Of a stretch of DNA of 11,650 nt, positions 1 through 5,704 are shown piece by piece. The notes beneath the pieces were generated by a model. That model had not been told where the DNA came from. It saw only the letters and a program-made list of their open reading frames with translations, and ran no database searches. Numbering within the stretch: position 1 is the first letter of the stretch; every line of letters starts with the position of its first letter. This stretch comes from Thermoplasmata archaeon (GTDB lineage: Archaea; Thermoplasmatota; Thermoplasmata; Thermoplasmatales; Thermoplasmataceae), in contig JAKBQO010000037.1 in assembly GCA_021835185.1 (NCBI GenBank), forward strand, positions 1-11,650, in the 5' to 3' direction. The position numbers and the translations under genes were made by a program.

Positions 1-87
1 AGAACTTTCCAGGGAATACAACGCTTCATTGGAAGACAAATCATAAGGTATATTTATAACGTTTTAAAATTAATTTGCCTGGATTGA

Positions 88-262
88 TGTATTATCGAAC
101 TGCTAAAGTCCAGGATTGACATATATTTTGTTGTCAGGCTTTTAGGCCATGAGGATCTTTCTTCCACAGAAATCTATCTCCACCCTACCCAGGATGACGC
201 AATAAATGCACCTAGAAAATTAAAAGAACAAACAGTCCAAAACTCAGTGGGACTGAACGGTG
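88..262 (+). pseudogene. Tyrosine recombinase C-terminal remnant (first element)
   Basis: An open stretch encodes a recognisable catalytic C-terminus of a XerC/D-like tyrosine recombinase: RLLGHEDLSST followed by EIYLHPTQDDAI, containing the LGH box and the nucleophile tyrosine, then a lysine-rich tail. The frame is closed by TGA at 85-87, and no HxxR box or N-terminal core-binding domain can be read upstream. The gene is therefore truncated and decayed. Its C-terminal end runs directly into the 263-278 att-like repeat, exactly as the second integrase runs into the tRNA at 6543. Its sequence around the tyrosine (YLHPTQDD) differs from the second integrase (YSRMNTEE), so it is not a recent duplicate. 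The frame continues without meaning to a TAG at 370-372. Confidence 0.75.
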
Positions 263-278
263 TGGACTCAAGGGGATT
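263..278 (+). repeat. Left attachment-site-like copy of tRNA-Ala 3' end
   Basis: TGGACTCAAGGGGATT is identical to 6542-6557. With one T deleted, the match continues for GAA. It corresponds to the acceptor and T-stem 3' strand of the tRNA-Ala on the minus strand. It is interpreted as the att site at the distal end of the integrated element; it cannot itself form a tRNA. Confidence 0.7.
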
Positions 279-287
279 GAAATGGAG

Positions 288-294
288 TTATACA
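288..294 (+). promoter_or_regulatory. TATA box of the resolvase operon
   Basis: TTATACA is centred about 23 nt upstream of the ATG at 314, the spacing expected for an archaeal leaderless transcript. It lies 10 nt inside the element from the left att copy. Confidence 0.45.
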
Positions 295-313
295 CTTTTC
301 CGGGGGTTTACAC

Positions 314-478
314 ATGGCATCTTATGTAAATTCGAGATGTTATTACAATTTGAGAAAAAGATTTGGCCATAGCATTGCCGGAACCATTATGAATTACTGG
401 TATTATTACAATGTAGACCCTCCAGAAGACCAGGATATAGCATTAGAATATTTTATTCTTAAAAGGGATGTTAAATGA
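314..478 (+). CDS. Small hypothetical protein, first gene of resolvase operon
   Basis: A 54-residue, Tyr/Arg-rich protein beginning MASYVNSRCYYNLRKRFGHS and carrying an aromatic stretch NYWYYYNVDPP in the middle. No family is recognised. Support for it being real is positional. A TATA box lies about 23 nt upstream of the ATG, there is no earlier in-frame start after TGA 278-280, and its TGA stop (476-478) overlaps the next ATG (475) as ATGA. The second overlap of the same kind at 708 suggests the whole set is translated as a coupled operon. The basic N-terminal half would fit a small nucleic-acid-binding protein, but that is speculation. Confidence 0.45.
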   Translation: MASYVNSRCYYNLRKRFGHSIAGTIMNYWYYYNVDPPEDQDIALEYFILKRDVK

Positions 479-711
479 TTTTTAGAATCAATGTAAAAAA
501 TGAAAATTCGTTTCTTCAAGTCATATTATATGAGAATGGAAGTAAATACCTTGTTTTTCCGAAGTTAATTTTAATTCATAATTTTTTAGCCCAAAGTGGA
601 AGCAGTACAGAGAAGTTCCTATTTATAAAGGTTTTACATCAATTTATAGACAGTTTCTCATGCAAATATGGAAGCAGTAAAGTGGAAGCACATGTGAGGT
701 TGCATATATGA
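475..711 (+). CDS. Small hypothetical protein, second gene of resolvase operon
   Basis: A 78-residue protein with a hydrophobic, possibly beta/alpha N-terminal half (FLQVILYENGSKYLVFPKLI) and a Ser/Lys-rich tail. No family is recognised. It starts inside the stop of the preceding gene (ATGA at 475-478) and ends by overlapping the following start (ATGA at 708-711), strong circumstantial evidence for translational coupling. A weak GGGATG sequence lies 4 nt before its start. A caution is that the 3' half holds two of three copies of a 12-nt repeat also present inside the next gene. Part of this ORF may therefore derive from repeat expansion or decay rather than long-conserved coding sequence. 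Confidence 0.4.
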   Translation: MIFRINVKNENSFLQVILYENGSKYLVFPKLILIHNFLAQSGSSTEKFLFIKVLHQFIDSFSCKYGSSKVEAHVRLHI

Positions 712-974
712 GGATATTTAATCCTGGACCTGAATATTCCCAGATCATTTCTTATCTATTAACAGGCAAATCAGCAAGGGAAATTGGAAGGATTATGGGA
801 TACAAGTCGGGAGGTACAGTATCCAAGAAAATTAAAAGGCTTATCAACCATGGATATTTAATAAACCATACGGGTCCTGACAACCGGTTTTATTCAATAA
901 CACTGAAAGGCTATTCTATAATAGGCAATAAAAGGGAAGATAACTCCCCCACACAGTCAGGCAAAGTGGAAGCA
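593..974 (+). repeat. Three dispersed copies of a 12-nt motif AAAGTGGAAGCA
   Basis: Exact copies lie at 593-604, 679-690 and 963-974, with a partial copy (TGGAAGCAG) at 668-676. The first copy is read in a different codon phase from the other two, so the identity is not simply a shared peptide (KVEA in the latter two). The 593 copy also resembles the 963 copy downstream (TACAGA then AAGTTC after a gap). It could be remnants of a short duplication or protein-binding iterons. Confidence 0.4.
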
Positions 975-1775
975 CTTACAGAAAACTCTGATAAGTTCTA
1001 CCGGCTCCATGCACTTCAAATTAAGTACTGGCTAAAAACACCACTTCCGGCAGAGAATATACACATAATTTCATTCAAGGACCATCCAACGCATTTAAGG
1101 AATCTAAGAAACCATTCCGATTTAATAGTCGAATTTAAGGATTTCAACGTAACTGTTTCCACAAGGGCAATAAAGTTTACAAACCTCGAGGTAAGGATGC
1201 CCTATAAAGAGGTTAACGATCCTCAAATCCTGTTAACAAAAGCCATGGCTCTAATTGAACCGGAAGTTGAGCATATAGAGTCACTTCTGTCAAAGCACAT
1301 TCCAGGATTAAAATTACAAAGGCTGGCAAACAATGTCCTTGATGCTGTAGTAACCAGGGGTGAAATAGCAATTGAAAACGATGAACTGGCCATTAATGTG
1401 GGCAAAATCCAGAAAGATACCGGGGAAAAGTTAAGAATTTATGATCCGGATGATGGCAAAATTTCCGAAATAGTTGACTTCAGCAAAGGCCCGGCAGAGT
1501 TTGAATCAGTACATCCAAAGAAATTAATTGAAAATCTGGAAATATATAAGCAATTTTTAGATGATTTGAATTCCGGAAAATTCTATGACAGAATCAATAA
1601 GATAGTAGAGGTGCAGGAGAAAACGATGCAAATCCAGGAAAAGCAGGAAGAAATCCAGAAGAACGCTTTTAGCCAGTTTGACGAAAGGATAAATGAGCAC
1701 TTGAATTTAGTGAACAATTTAGCAACCCAATTTTTCCATGCACTGGACGAATTAAAAAATTATATGATGAGGTGA
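708..1775 (+). CDS. Winged-helix protein with C-terminal coiled coil, function unknown
   Basis: A 355-residue soluble protein. Residues about 8-70 form a winged-helix DNA-binding domain (a helix around TGKSAREIGRIMGY, a recognition helix around TVSKKIKRLINHGY, then a wing ending in FYSITLKGYSIIG). The middle region (about 80-290) is mixed alpha/beta and is not recognised. The last ~50 residues are a Glu/Gln/Lys-rich heptad-like helix (EKTMQIQEKQEEIQK) that probably oligomerises. A GAGGT ribosome site lies 7 nt before the ATG, which overlaps the preceding stop as ATGA. Being immediately upstream of a resolvase in an integrated element, it could be a replication initiator, partition protein or regulator of the element. 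The sequence does not decide between these. Confidence 0.7.
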   Translation: MRIFNPGPEYSQIISYLLTGKSAREIGRIMGYKSGGTVSKKIKRLINHGYLINHTGPDNRFYSITLKGYSIIGNKREDNSPTQSGKVEALTENSDKFYRLHALQIKYWLKTPLPAENIHIISFKDHPTHLRNLRNHSDLIVEFKDFNVTVSTRAIKFTNLEVRMPYKEVNDPQILLTKAMALIEPEVEHIESLLSKHIPGLKLQRLANNVLDAVVTRGEIAIENDELAINVGKIQKDTGEKLRIYDPDDGKISEIVDFSKGPAEFESVHPKKLIENLEIYKQFLDDLNSGKFYDRINKIVEVQEKTMQIQEKQEEIQKNAFSQFDERINEHLNLVNNLATQFFHALDELKNYMMR

Positions 1776-1779
1776 AAAT

Positions 1780-2382
1780 ATGATTGTGGGTTTATATGCA
1801 AGGGTAAGCACGAAGGATAAGGAGCAGAATCCTGAAAACCAGCTGATCAGGTTAAGGGAATACTGCAATGCAAGGAAATGGAATTATAAAGAATATATCG
1901 ATTTTGCATCCGGTTCAAAGAAAGACAGGCCAGGATTAAAGCAAATACTGGATGATCTGGACAAGCTTGATGGGATACTGGTTTTAAGATTGGATCGATT
2001 CGGAAGGTCCTTGCAAAACCTGCTTGAATGCTTCAATATTATTAGATCTCAAGGAAAGTTCTTTGAAGCCATCGACCAGGGATTGAAAATCTCGGAGAAA
2101 AAGGATCCAATGAATGATTTTATGCTTGCCATTTTAGGTGCAGCTGCGGAATTTGAAAGGGAATTAATATCTGAAAGGGTAAAAGATGGCATGGCAAGGG
2201 CCATGAAGGAAAACAAAAAGATTGGACGGCCACGCATTTTAGACAAAAAGAATATAAGTGCTTCAAATATTATTAAATTAAGGGAAAGCGGAAAATCAAT
2301 AAGGGAAATATCCCAAATTGTAGGGATAAAGAGGTCAACGGTATATGACATAATAAAATCGTCCGAAAAACCTATACGTTAA
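1780..2382 (+). CDS. Serine recombinase (resolvase/invertase family)
   Basis: A 200-residue small serine recombinase. The N-terminal catalytic domain has YARVS with Arg8 and nucleophile Ser10, followed by the resolvase-type block at residues 70-77 (RLDRFGRS, with catalytic arginines 70, 73 and 76). A long helix follows around residues 112-141, and a C-terminal helix-turn-helix at about 166-192 (SIREISQIVGIKRSTVYDI). Length and domain order match Tn3-resolvase/Gin-type enzymes, not IS607, in which the HTH is N-terminal. A GAGGTGA ribosome site overlaps the upstream stop, 4 nt before the ATG, so it is co-translated with the winged-helix gene. Its likely role is site-specific resolution or inversion within the element. 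The sites are unknown; the 77-bp direct repeats downstream are candidates to test. Confidence 0.93.
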   Translation: MIVGLYARVSTKDKEQNPENQLIRLREYCNARKWNYKEYIDFASGSKKDRPGLKQILDDLDKLDGILVLRLDRFGRSLQNLLECFNIIRSQGKFFEAIDQGLKISEKKDPMNDFMLAILGAAAEFERELISERVKDGMARAMKENKKIGRPRILDKKNISASNIIKLRESGKSIREISQIVGIKRSTVYDIIKSSEKPIR

Positions 2383-2389
2383 AATCAAT

Positions 2390-2440
2390 GATTTCTTTAT
2401 ATATACCCTGGTACTTTTTTTACTGTCCGGAAAAGAAATC
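2390..2440 (+). terminator. Possible terminator after the resolvase gene
   Basis: A 9-bp inverted repeat, GATTTCTTT (2390-2398) and AAAGAAATC (2432-2440), starts 8 nt after the resolvase stop and encloses a run of seven T (about 2414-2420). Archaeal termination mainly needs the T-run, so the stem may be incidental. Confidence 0.35.
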
Positions 2441-2477
2441 TTTAACGGACACATCTAAGAATGTTTTCTACTCTAAT

Positions 2478-2780
2478 TCATACAACTTTACATTTTCTAT
2501 ATCTATACCAGTTAGTGTCTGTGGTAAAGCCGGCAACATTAGATAGAGGGACCGATATATTATTTCCTTCAGGCTCGCTCAGAGTAACTTCATTTTGGGA
2601 AACACGTACAATAGTTACGTACCTATTTTTTTCGCCTTTTAGCTGAAGCTTTATATCCTCCCCTTGATTTTCTATTAATTTTTTTTAAATCCGGATTTCT
2701 GCTTCAAGGTTCGTTGGCAATCTTGGCAGCATGAATACTGCATTCGATTCCAGATATCCTTGTATGCATGTGCATCTCAT
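2478..2780 (-). pseudogene. Broken copy of the 88-aa small protein gene
   Basis: On the minus strand, 2676-2480 encodes LIENQGEDIKLQLKGEK and onward, closely matching the intact gene at 4736-5002. The frame has TAA at 2687-2685, where the intact copy has a lysine codon (an AAA-to-TAA change). Upstream, the reading frame stays open to an ATG at 2780, but this N-terminus (MRCTCIQGYLESNAVFMLPR) is unrelated to that of the intact copy (MLIDRNKFGEIQKSACITPS). The 5' part has therefore been replaced or the duplication ended here. At the 3' end a 1-nt loss changes the last residues and delays the stop to 2480-2478. No internal ATG or GTG would rescue the domain. A TATA-like sequence lies at 2793-2802, slightly too close to 2780 for a leaderless start. 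Confidence 0.7.
2581..2657. repeat. Left copy of a 77-bp near-identical direct repeat
   Basis: This segment matches 4830-4906 with one mismatch (position 2642), including 61 consecutive identical bases. The adjacent 70 bp of the same gene copies (2511-2580 versus 4760-4829) differ at about 19 positions by hand count. The block contains ACGTAC twice (2604-2609 and 2617-2622) and GTAACT/AGTTAC as an inverted pair (2584-2589 and 2613-2618). Confidence 0.85.
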
Positions 2781-2920
2781 ACTCCGAGAAATTAATATAT
2801 ACCCCCAATTCTCCACGAAATCTTAATCCAAGTATGTAATAGACATACAGGGTATGGCAATAGTTTTGATGTCCACCCTATATATCAAGTCTTTTCTGAA
2901 CGAATGAAACTTAATATCAT

Positions 2921-3382
2921 TCACTGCATATAAGTTCTAACTCTGCCTCTACTATTTACTAATAAATATATAGGTATAGCAAGTGAAACGATAAACGGGA
3001 TAATAGTAATAATGAAAATCATAGGATACGAGAATATTTTAAAAATGTTTGGTTCAATATTAGGTGGAAAAAACGGTAAAATGAATACATAAAGCGATAA
3101 CATAACAACTAAAAGTATCCATAATGCAAGATTAGATTTCATATGTTTATGAGTGATTTTACTTTTTAAATAGTCTAAATAGAAAAAAATATCTAACGCT
3201 GCAAGTGCTACAAGTATAGCAGGCAGGATGCCGGTATAATAATTATATGAGAAGCTTATAATATTGCCTATAGAGCCAAGATAAAGTAATCTATAACTCA
3301 CTATACTAATCATAAATACCCAAATTATTGCAAAAATTCTTAGGTAATTGTTTATCTTTTTTATATTTTCTGACCTGTTCAT
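2921..3382 (-). CDS. Four-helix membrane protein, possible immunity partner
   Basis: A 153-residue integral membrane protein with four predicted hydrophobic helices (around YLRIFAIIWVFMISIV, GILPAILVALAALDIFFYL, LALWILLVVMLSLYVFILPF and YPMIFIITIIPFIVSLAIPI) and a basic C-terminus. The frame is open to an ATG at 3424, but the ATG at 3382 is preferred. It lies 4 nt after the stop of the upstream gene, with a perfect GGTGAT ribosome site (3391-3386) three nt before it. It is clearly co-translated with the secreted-protein gene 3387-4427. No family is recognised. Small multi-helix membrane proteins next to secreted pore-forming peptides often confer self-immunity, so this is the inferred role, with low certainty. 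It could also be a membrane anchor or export helper. Confidence 0.65.
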   Translation of the reverse strand: MNRSENIKKINNYLRIFAIIWVFMISIVSYRLLYLGSIGNIISFSYNYYTGILPAILVALAALDIFFYLDYLKSKITHKHMKSNLALWILLVVMLSLYVFILPFFPPNIEPNIFKIFSYPMIFIITIIPFIVSLAIPIYLLVNSRGRVRTYMQ

Positions 3383-3386
3383 AATA

Positions 3387-4427
3387 TCACCATGGTGGAG
3401 ATACGCTTGGCCAAACACTGGCATGCGGTGCTAAACTTGTGATTTGCAGACCAGTACCCAGGGGTTCAGTTGTTAAAAATGGAAAATATAGCCATCCTCC
3501 TGAATATACCAGTTGACCATTAAAATTATATGCCTGATTTGAGTGCGCGCCAAGTTCTCCATAGGCTCCTGTATCCCAAAAATCCCACCAATATCCCTCA
3601 GAGACGGCTATCTCGACATATGGAACAGTAGTATCCTGACTGGTGGTATGTAAATTTACAAAACTTGCCCACGAAAACGCAACAACCGCCCCCAATATTC
3701 CTGCAACGGCCGCTATGGCTGCAGAAGCAGCAAAAACAGCTCCTACTGCCAGTCCTGTAACACCCCCTATGAGTGTCATAAGATTGGTAAAGTCACCTGT
3801 TCCTATAGGACCCTGAAAAGTATCAGACGCATAGAATACCCATGCATTTCCCCATCCATATGATTGATGGTATGTCTCTGGGTCCACAGAGATTAATTTA
3901 GCGTTCTTGCCATTAATTATATAAACCGAGTTGTTCCCTATATTCTTATTCACATTTTCACGATAAATTATCGATTTTATATTAAGGCTATTATCTGTTG
4001 TTTCGATATATTCTATATAGTTGGCTCCTACTAATGTTGTATTTTGATTTCTAGCACCTCGCGGCATTTTGCTGTTATTTATTGTCAATTGTAAATATAT
4101 CTGATTATTGATTACAGCATATTTTTCTGTGAAGTTTTTAATTGAGCTTCTATTTAATAATGAGGATTTCGACAAATTAACTGGCTTCCAATTTAAATTC
4201 CTGTTTTCAAAATTATTCTGTGCAAACCTGCTATTTATATTATTTATGGTACTGGCGTTCATTTCAAATTGTGGTAATATGTTATTAGTTGCTGTATTGT
4301 TTTGAGCTGTATGCATATTGTCCGTTGCAGGGACAAAGGCTATCATTACAAATACTGCTGCCATTAATACACCTGTTATTACCCTCTTTTTATTCACAAC
4401 GAAATTAACACATGAATATATATACAT
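3387..4427 (-). CDS. Secreted protein with Gly/Ala hydrophobic hairpin, unknown family
   Basis: Numbered from the ATG at 4427 (346 aa). Residues 11-37 are a signal peptide (NKKR, then a hydrophobic core VITGVLMAAVFVMIAFVPA). A polar Asn/Thr/Ser-rich region to about residue 200 follows, typical of extracellular proteins of acidophiles. Next is a ~42-residue uninterrupted Gly/Ala/Val segment (about 216-257, LMTLIGGVTGLAVGAVFAAS onward) able to form a transmembrane hairpin. The tail of ~80 residues is rich in Trp and Tyr (GYWWDFWDTGAYG, SVWPSVSPPW at the end). The true start is probably GTG at 4397, because TATATATA (4424-4417) sits inside the 5' end at leaderless spacing and the signal peptide begins right there. 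It is co-transcribed with the four-helix protein. It is not recognised; a pore-forming bacteriocin-like precursor or virion/surface protein are the main options. Confidence 0.7.
   Translation of the reverse strand: MYIYSCVNFVVNKKRVITGVLMAAVFVMIAFVPATDNMHTAQNNTATNNILPQFEMNASTINNINSRFAQNNFENRNLNWKPVNLSKSSLLNRSSIKNFTEKYAVINNQIYLQLTINNSKMPRGARNQNTTLVGANYIEYIETTDNSLNIKSIIYRENVNKNIGNNSVYIINGKNAKLISVDPETYHQSYGWGNAWVFYASDTFQGPIGTGDFTNLMTLIGGVTGLAVGAVFAASAAIAAVAGILGAVVAFSWASFVNLHTTSQDTTVPYVEIAVSEGYWWDFWDTGAYGELGAHSNQAYNFNGQLVYSGGWLYFPFLTTEPLGTGLQITSLAPHASVWPSVSPPW
4417..4424 (-). promoter_or_regulatory. TATA box deciding a GTG start
   Basis: TATATATA on the minus strand is preceded by an A-rich BRE-like sequence (AGAAATATG) and is centred about 23 nt before the GTG at 4397. 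It overlaps codons 2-4 of the longer ATG frame, so if used, translation must begin at 4397. Confidence 0.5.
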
Positions 4428-4735
4428 ATTTCTGTAATAATACTAGTGAATAATTTATTATTTAATAATTTATCGGTTAATTTTTGTAATACAAACTATC
4501 CGTGCATCAGTATTTACTGGATTCGAATTCATATGAGAATTAAATGTTATAAAAACAGAGCAATTAATTTTGTGGTTTTACACAATATCTAGGTAATTTT
4601 TTTTTAATTATATTGTTCTGGTGCATTGCATTCTTTAAATATTGTAAAATGTGGTATTCAGGAAGGACTTCATTTCAAATTGTTAAACTTTTACCATATT
4701 TTAGAATATTTTTCTATTATAATTCTATCAAAAAT
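4428..4735. other. Intergenic region between secreted-protein gene and 88-aa gene
   Basis: About 308 bp, strongly AT-rich, between the promoter of the secreted-protein gene and the 3' end of the 88-aa gene. The open plus-strand frame running through its right part only mirrors the 88-aa gene. There is a T9 run at about 4598-4606 and a short GTG..CAC inverted pair near 4571-4584. I see no convincing RNA or gene. Confidence 0.5.
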
Positions 4736-5002
4736 TTACATTTTCTTTTGTCTATACCAGTCAGTTTCGGTGGTAAAACCGGCTACATTTGATAGAGGAA
4801 CTGAAATAACTTCTCCCCCTGGTTCACTTAGAGTAACTTCATTTTGGGAAACACGTACAATAGTTACGTACCTATTTTTTTCGCCTTTTAACTGAAGCTT
4901 TATATCTTTTCCCTGATTCTCTATTAATTTTGTTTTGAATTCAGATGGAGTGATGCAGGCACTTTTCTGAATTTCCCCAAATTTATTTCTATCAATTAAC
5001 AT
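4736..5002 (-). CDS. Small beta-rich protein, possibly SH3/Sm-like (intact copy)
   Basis: An 88-residue, charged, cysteine-poor cytosolic protein beginning MLIDRNKFGEIQK. Residues about 26-77 alternate short predicted beta strands (DIKLQLKGE, YVTIVRVSQNEVTLSEPGG, VISVPLSNVAGFTTE), a pattern reminiscent of Sm/Hfq-type or other SH3-like barrels. That is a fold impression, not a family assignment. An AT-rich TATA-like sequence (AATTAAATAG) lies about 26 nt upstream of the ATG, so a leaderless transcript is likely. A degenerate second copy lies 2249 bp away at 2478-2780 in the same orientation, and the two flank the secreted-protein/membrane-protein cassette. The duplicate suggests that the gene belongs to the mobile cargo rather than to housekeeping functions. 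Confidence 0.65.
   Translation of the reverse strand: MLIDRNKFGEIQKSACITPSEFKTKLIENQGKDIKLQLKGEKNRYVTIVRVSQNEVTLSEPGGEVISVPLSNVAGFTTETDWYRQKKM
4830..4906. repeat. Right copy of the 77-bp near-identical direct repeat
   Basis: Pairs with 2581-2657 at an offset of exactly 2249 bp, with one mismatch in 77. It lies within the coding part of the 88-aa gene (codons for about LQLKGEKNRYVTIVRVSQNEV). Confidence 0.85.
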
Positions 5003-5021
5003 ATACGAATATAGACATTTT

Positions 5022-5033
5022 CACTATTTAATT
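5022..5033 (-). promoter_or_regulatory. TATA box of the 88-aa gene
   Basis: Minus-strand AATTAAATAGTG is centred about 26 nt before the ATG at 5002. No ribosome site is seen in between, consistent with leaderless transcription. Confidence 0.4.
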
Positions 5034-5089
5034 ATTGGTATATAGAATTTTAAAAGATAACCACAAAGTTACAATAAGTTTTAAAATTT

Positions 5090-5443
5090 TTATTTATCTA
5101 ATTTGCTTCCACAATTTTTGCAATACTTTGCATCCTCATCATTTTTAGTACCGCATACAGGGCATATTTTGTATTGTCCACTGGACTTACTGTTTGTTAT
5201 TTCATTGATATTTTTAAATTGCTCAGCTATGGCATGTCCGTATTCTGTCAGGGAAATATAAATAATCCTTCTACCAATATATTTCTTCTCTGTACGAATG
5301 ACGCCTTGTTCTTCCAATCTTATCACAGTGCTTTCCATAGTGCCTGTAGATGGGACTACTTTCAACAAATCAGTTTTCTTGACTTTATCATGATCTAATA
5401 AAAATATTAGTATTGATGGTGCGTACTTTCCAAGATTAGACAT
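5090..5443 (-). CDS. Winged-helix regulator with C-terminal zinc ribbon
   Basis: A 117-residue predicted transcription regulator. Residues about 1-75 form a MarR/PadR-like winged helix (helices around APSILIFLLDHDKVKKTDLL, a recognition helix around TGTMESTVIRLEEQGV, and a wing with KKYIGRRIIYISLTEYG). After a short linker follows a zinc ribbon with Cys94, Cys97, Cys108 and Cys111 (CPVCG, ten residues between the knuckles, CKNCG). The ATG at 5443 is chosen over an upstream in-frame GTG at 5458, because that GTG lies inside the ribosome site AGGTGAT (5460-5454). It is divergent from the RHH-like/integrase pair, with a dyad between the two promoters, so it probably autoregulates and controls the integrase. 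Ligand and DNA site are unknown. Confidence 0.8.
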   Translation of the reverse strand: MSNLGKYAPSILIFLLDHDKVKKTDLLKVVPSTGTMESTVIRLEEQGVIRTEKKYIGRRIIYISLTEYGHAIAEQFKNINEITNSKSSGQYKICPVCGTKNDEDAKYCKNCGSKLDK

Positions 5444-5484
5444 ATCGATAAATATCACCTTTCATATATCTAAAATAGGAAACG

Positions 5485-5493
5485 GTATTTAAG
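5485..5493 (-). promoter_or_regulatory. TATA box of the winged-helix/zinc-ribbon regulator
   Basis: Minus-strand CTTAAATAC lies about 45 nt before the ATG at 5443. This leaves room for a short leader containing the AGGTGAT ribosome site, unlike most neighbours. Confidence 0.4.
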
Positions 5494-5510
5494 TTAAACA
5501 TATATTTCAT

Positions 5511-5534
5511 ATTTCAGCTTTCGAAAATAGAAAT
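5511..5534. promoter_or_regulatory. 24-bp dyad, candidate operator between divergent promoters
   Basis: ATTTC-N3-TTTCGAAA-N3-GAAAT has exact twofold symmetry about 5522/5523, with 9 of 12 base pairs matched. It lies between the TATA boxes at 5485-5493 (minus) and 5537-5543 (plus). Size and placement suit a dimeric winged-helix or RHH repressor made by the flanking genes. Confidence 0.5.
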
Positions 5535-5536
5535 CA

Positions 5537-5543
5537 TTTATAT
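5537..5543 (+). promoter_or_regulatory. TATA box of the RHH-like/integrase pair
   Basis: TTTATAT is centred 26 nt before the ATG at 5566, which fits a leaderless transcript. It adjoins the dyad that ends at 5534, so an occupied operator would block TBP/TFB. Confidence 0.5.
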
Positions 5544-5565
5544 GCAATTATATACTGTCTTTATC

Positions 5566-5697
5566 ATGAGAATTAAAAAAATGATAACCATAAGCCAGGA
5601 GAACTATGATTTTTTGAAACAGCACCCTGAGATTAAACTTAGCGCGTTAGTAGAGAATGGCATAAATGAGTACCGTACTGTTATTAAGAACAGGTGA
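5566..5697 (+). CDS. Small ribbon-helix-helix-like protein upstream of integrase
   Basis: A 43-residue protein. It starts with a basic beta-strand-like segment (MRIKKMITISQENYDFLK) and continues with two helices around the turn HPEIKLSALVENGINEYR. This is the size and layout of a CopG/Arc-type ribbon-helix-helix DNA-binding protein, in which a dimer inserts the N-terminal strands into the major groove. The ATG is placed by a TATA box 26 nt upstream, and the gene ends 7 nt before the integrase ATG with the integrase ribosome site overlapping its stop. It is thus the first gene of a two-gene unit. It may act as a repressor or recombination directionality factor for the integrase. The family call rests on pattern only. 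Confidence 0.6.
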   Translation: MRIKKMITISQENYDFLKQHPEIKLSALVENGINEYRTVIKNR

Positions 5698-5704
5698 TAA
5701 ATTC

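Noticed and set aside
314..478. 54-aa ORF as a further integrase C-terminal fragment (FGHSIAGTIMNYW resembles LGH...Y)
   Set aside because: The spacing and surrounding residues do not match a tyrosine recombinase, and the ORF is cleanly embedded in an operon.
1780..2382. IS607-type transposase
   Set aside because: The HTH is C-terminal to the catalytic domain and no TnpB gene is nearby; this is a resolvase/invertase-type enzyme.
4626..4895. Plus-strand frame of 89 codons, similar to one at 2461-2646
   Set aside because: The resemblance arises because both lie opposite the duplicated minus-strand gene; the minus-strand protein has the ordered residue pattern and promoter.
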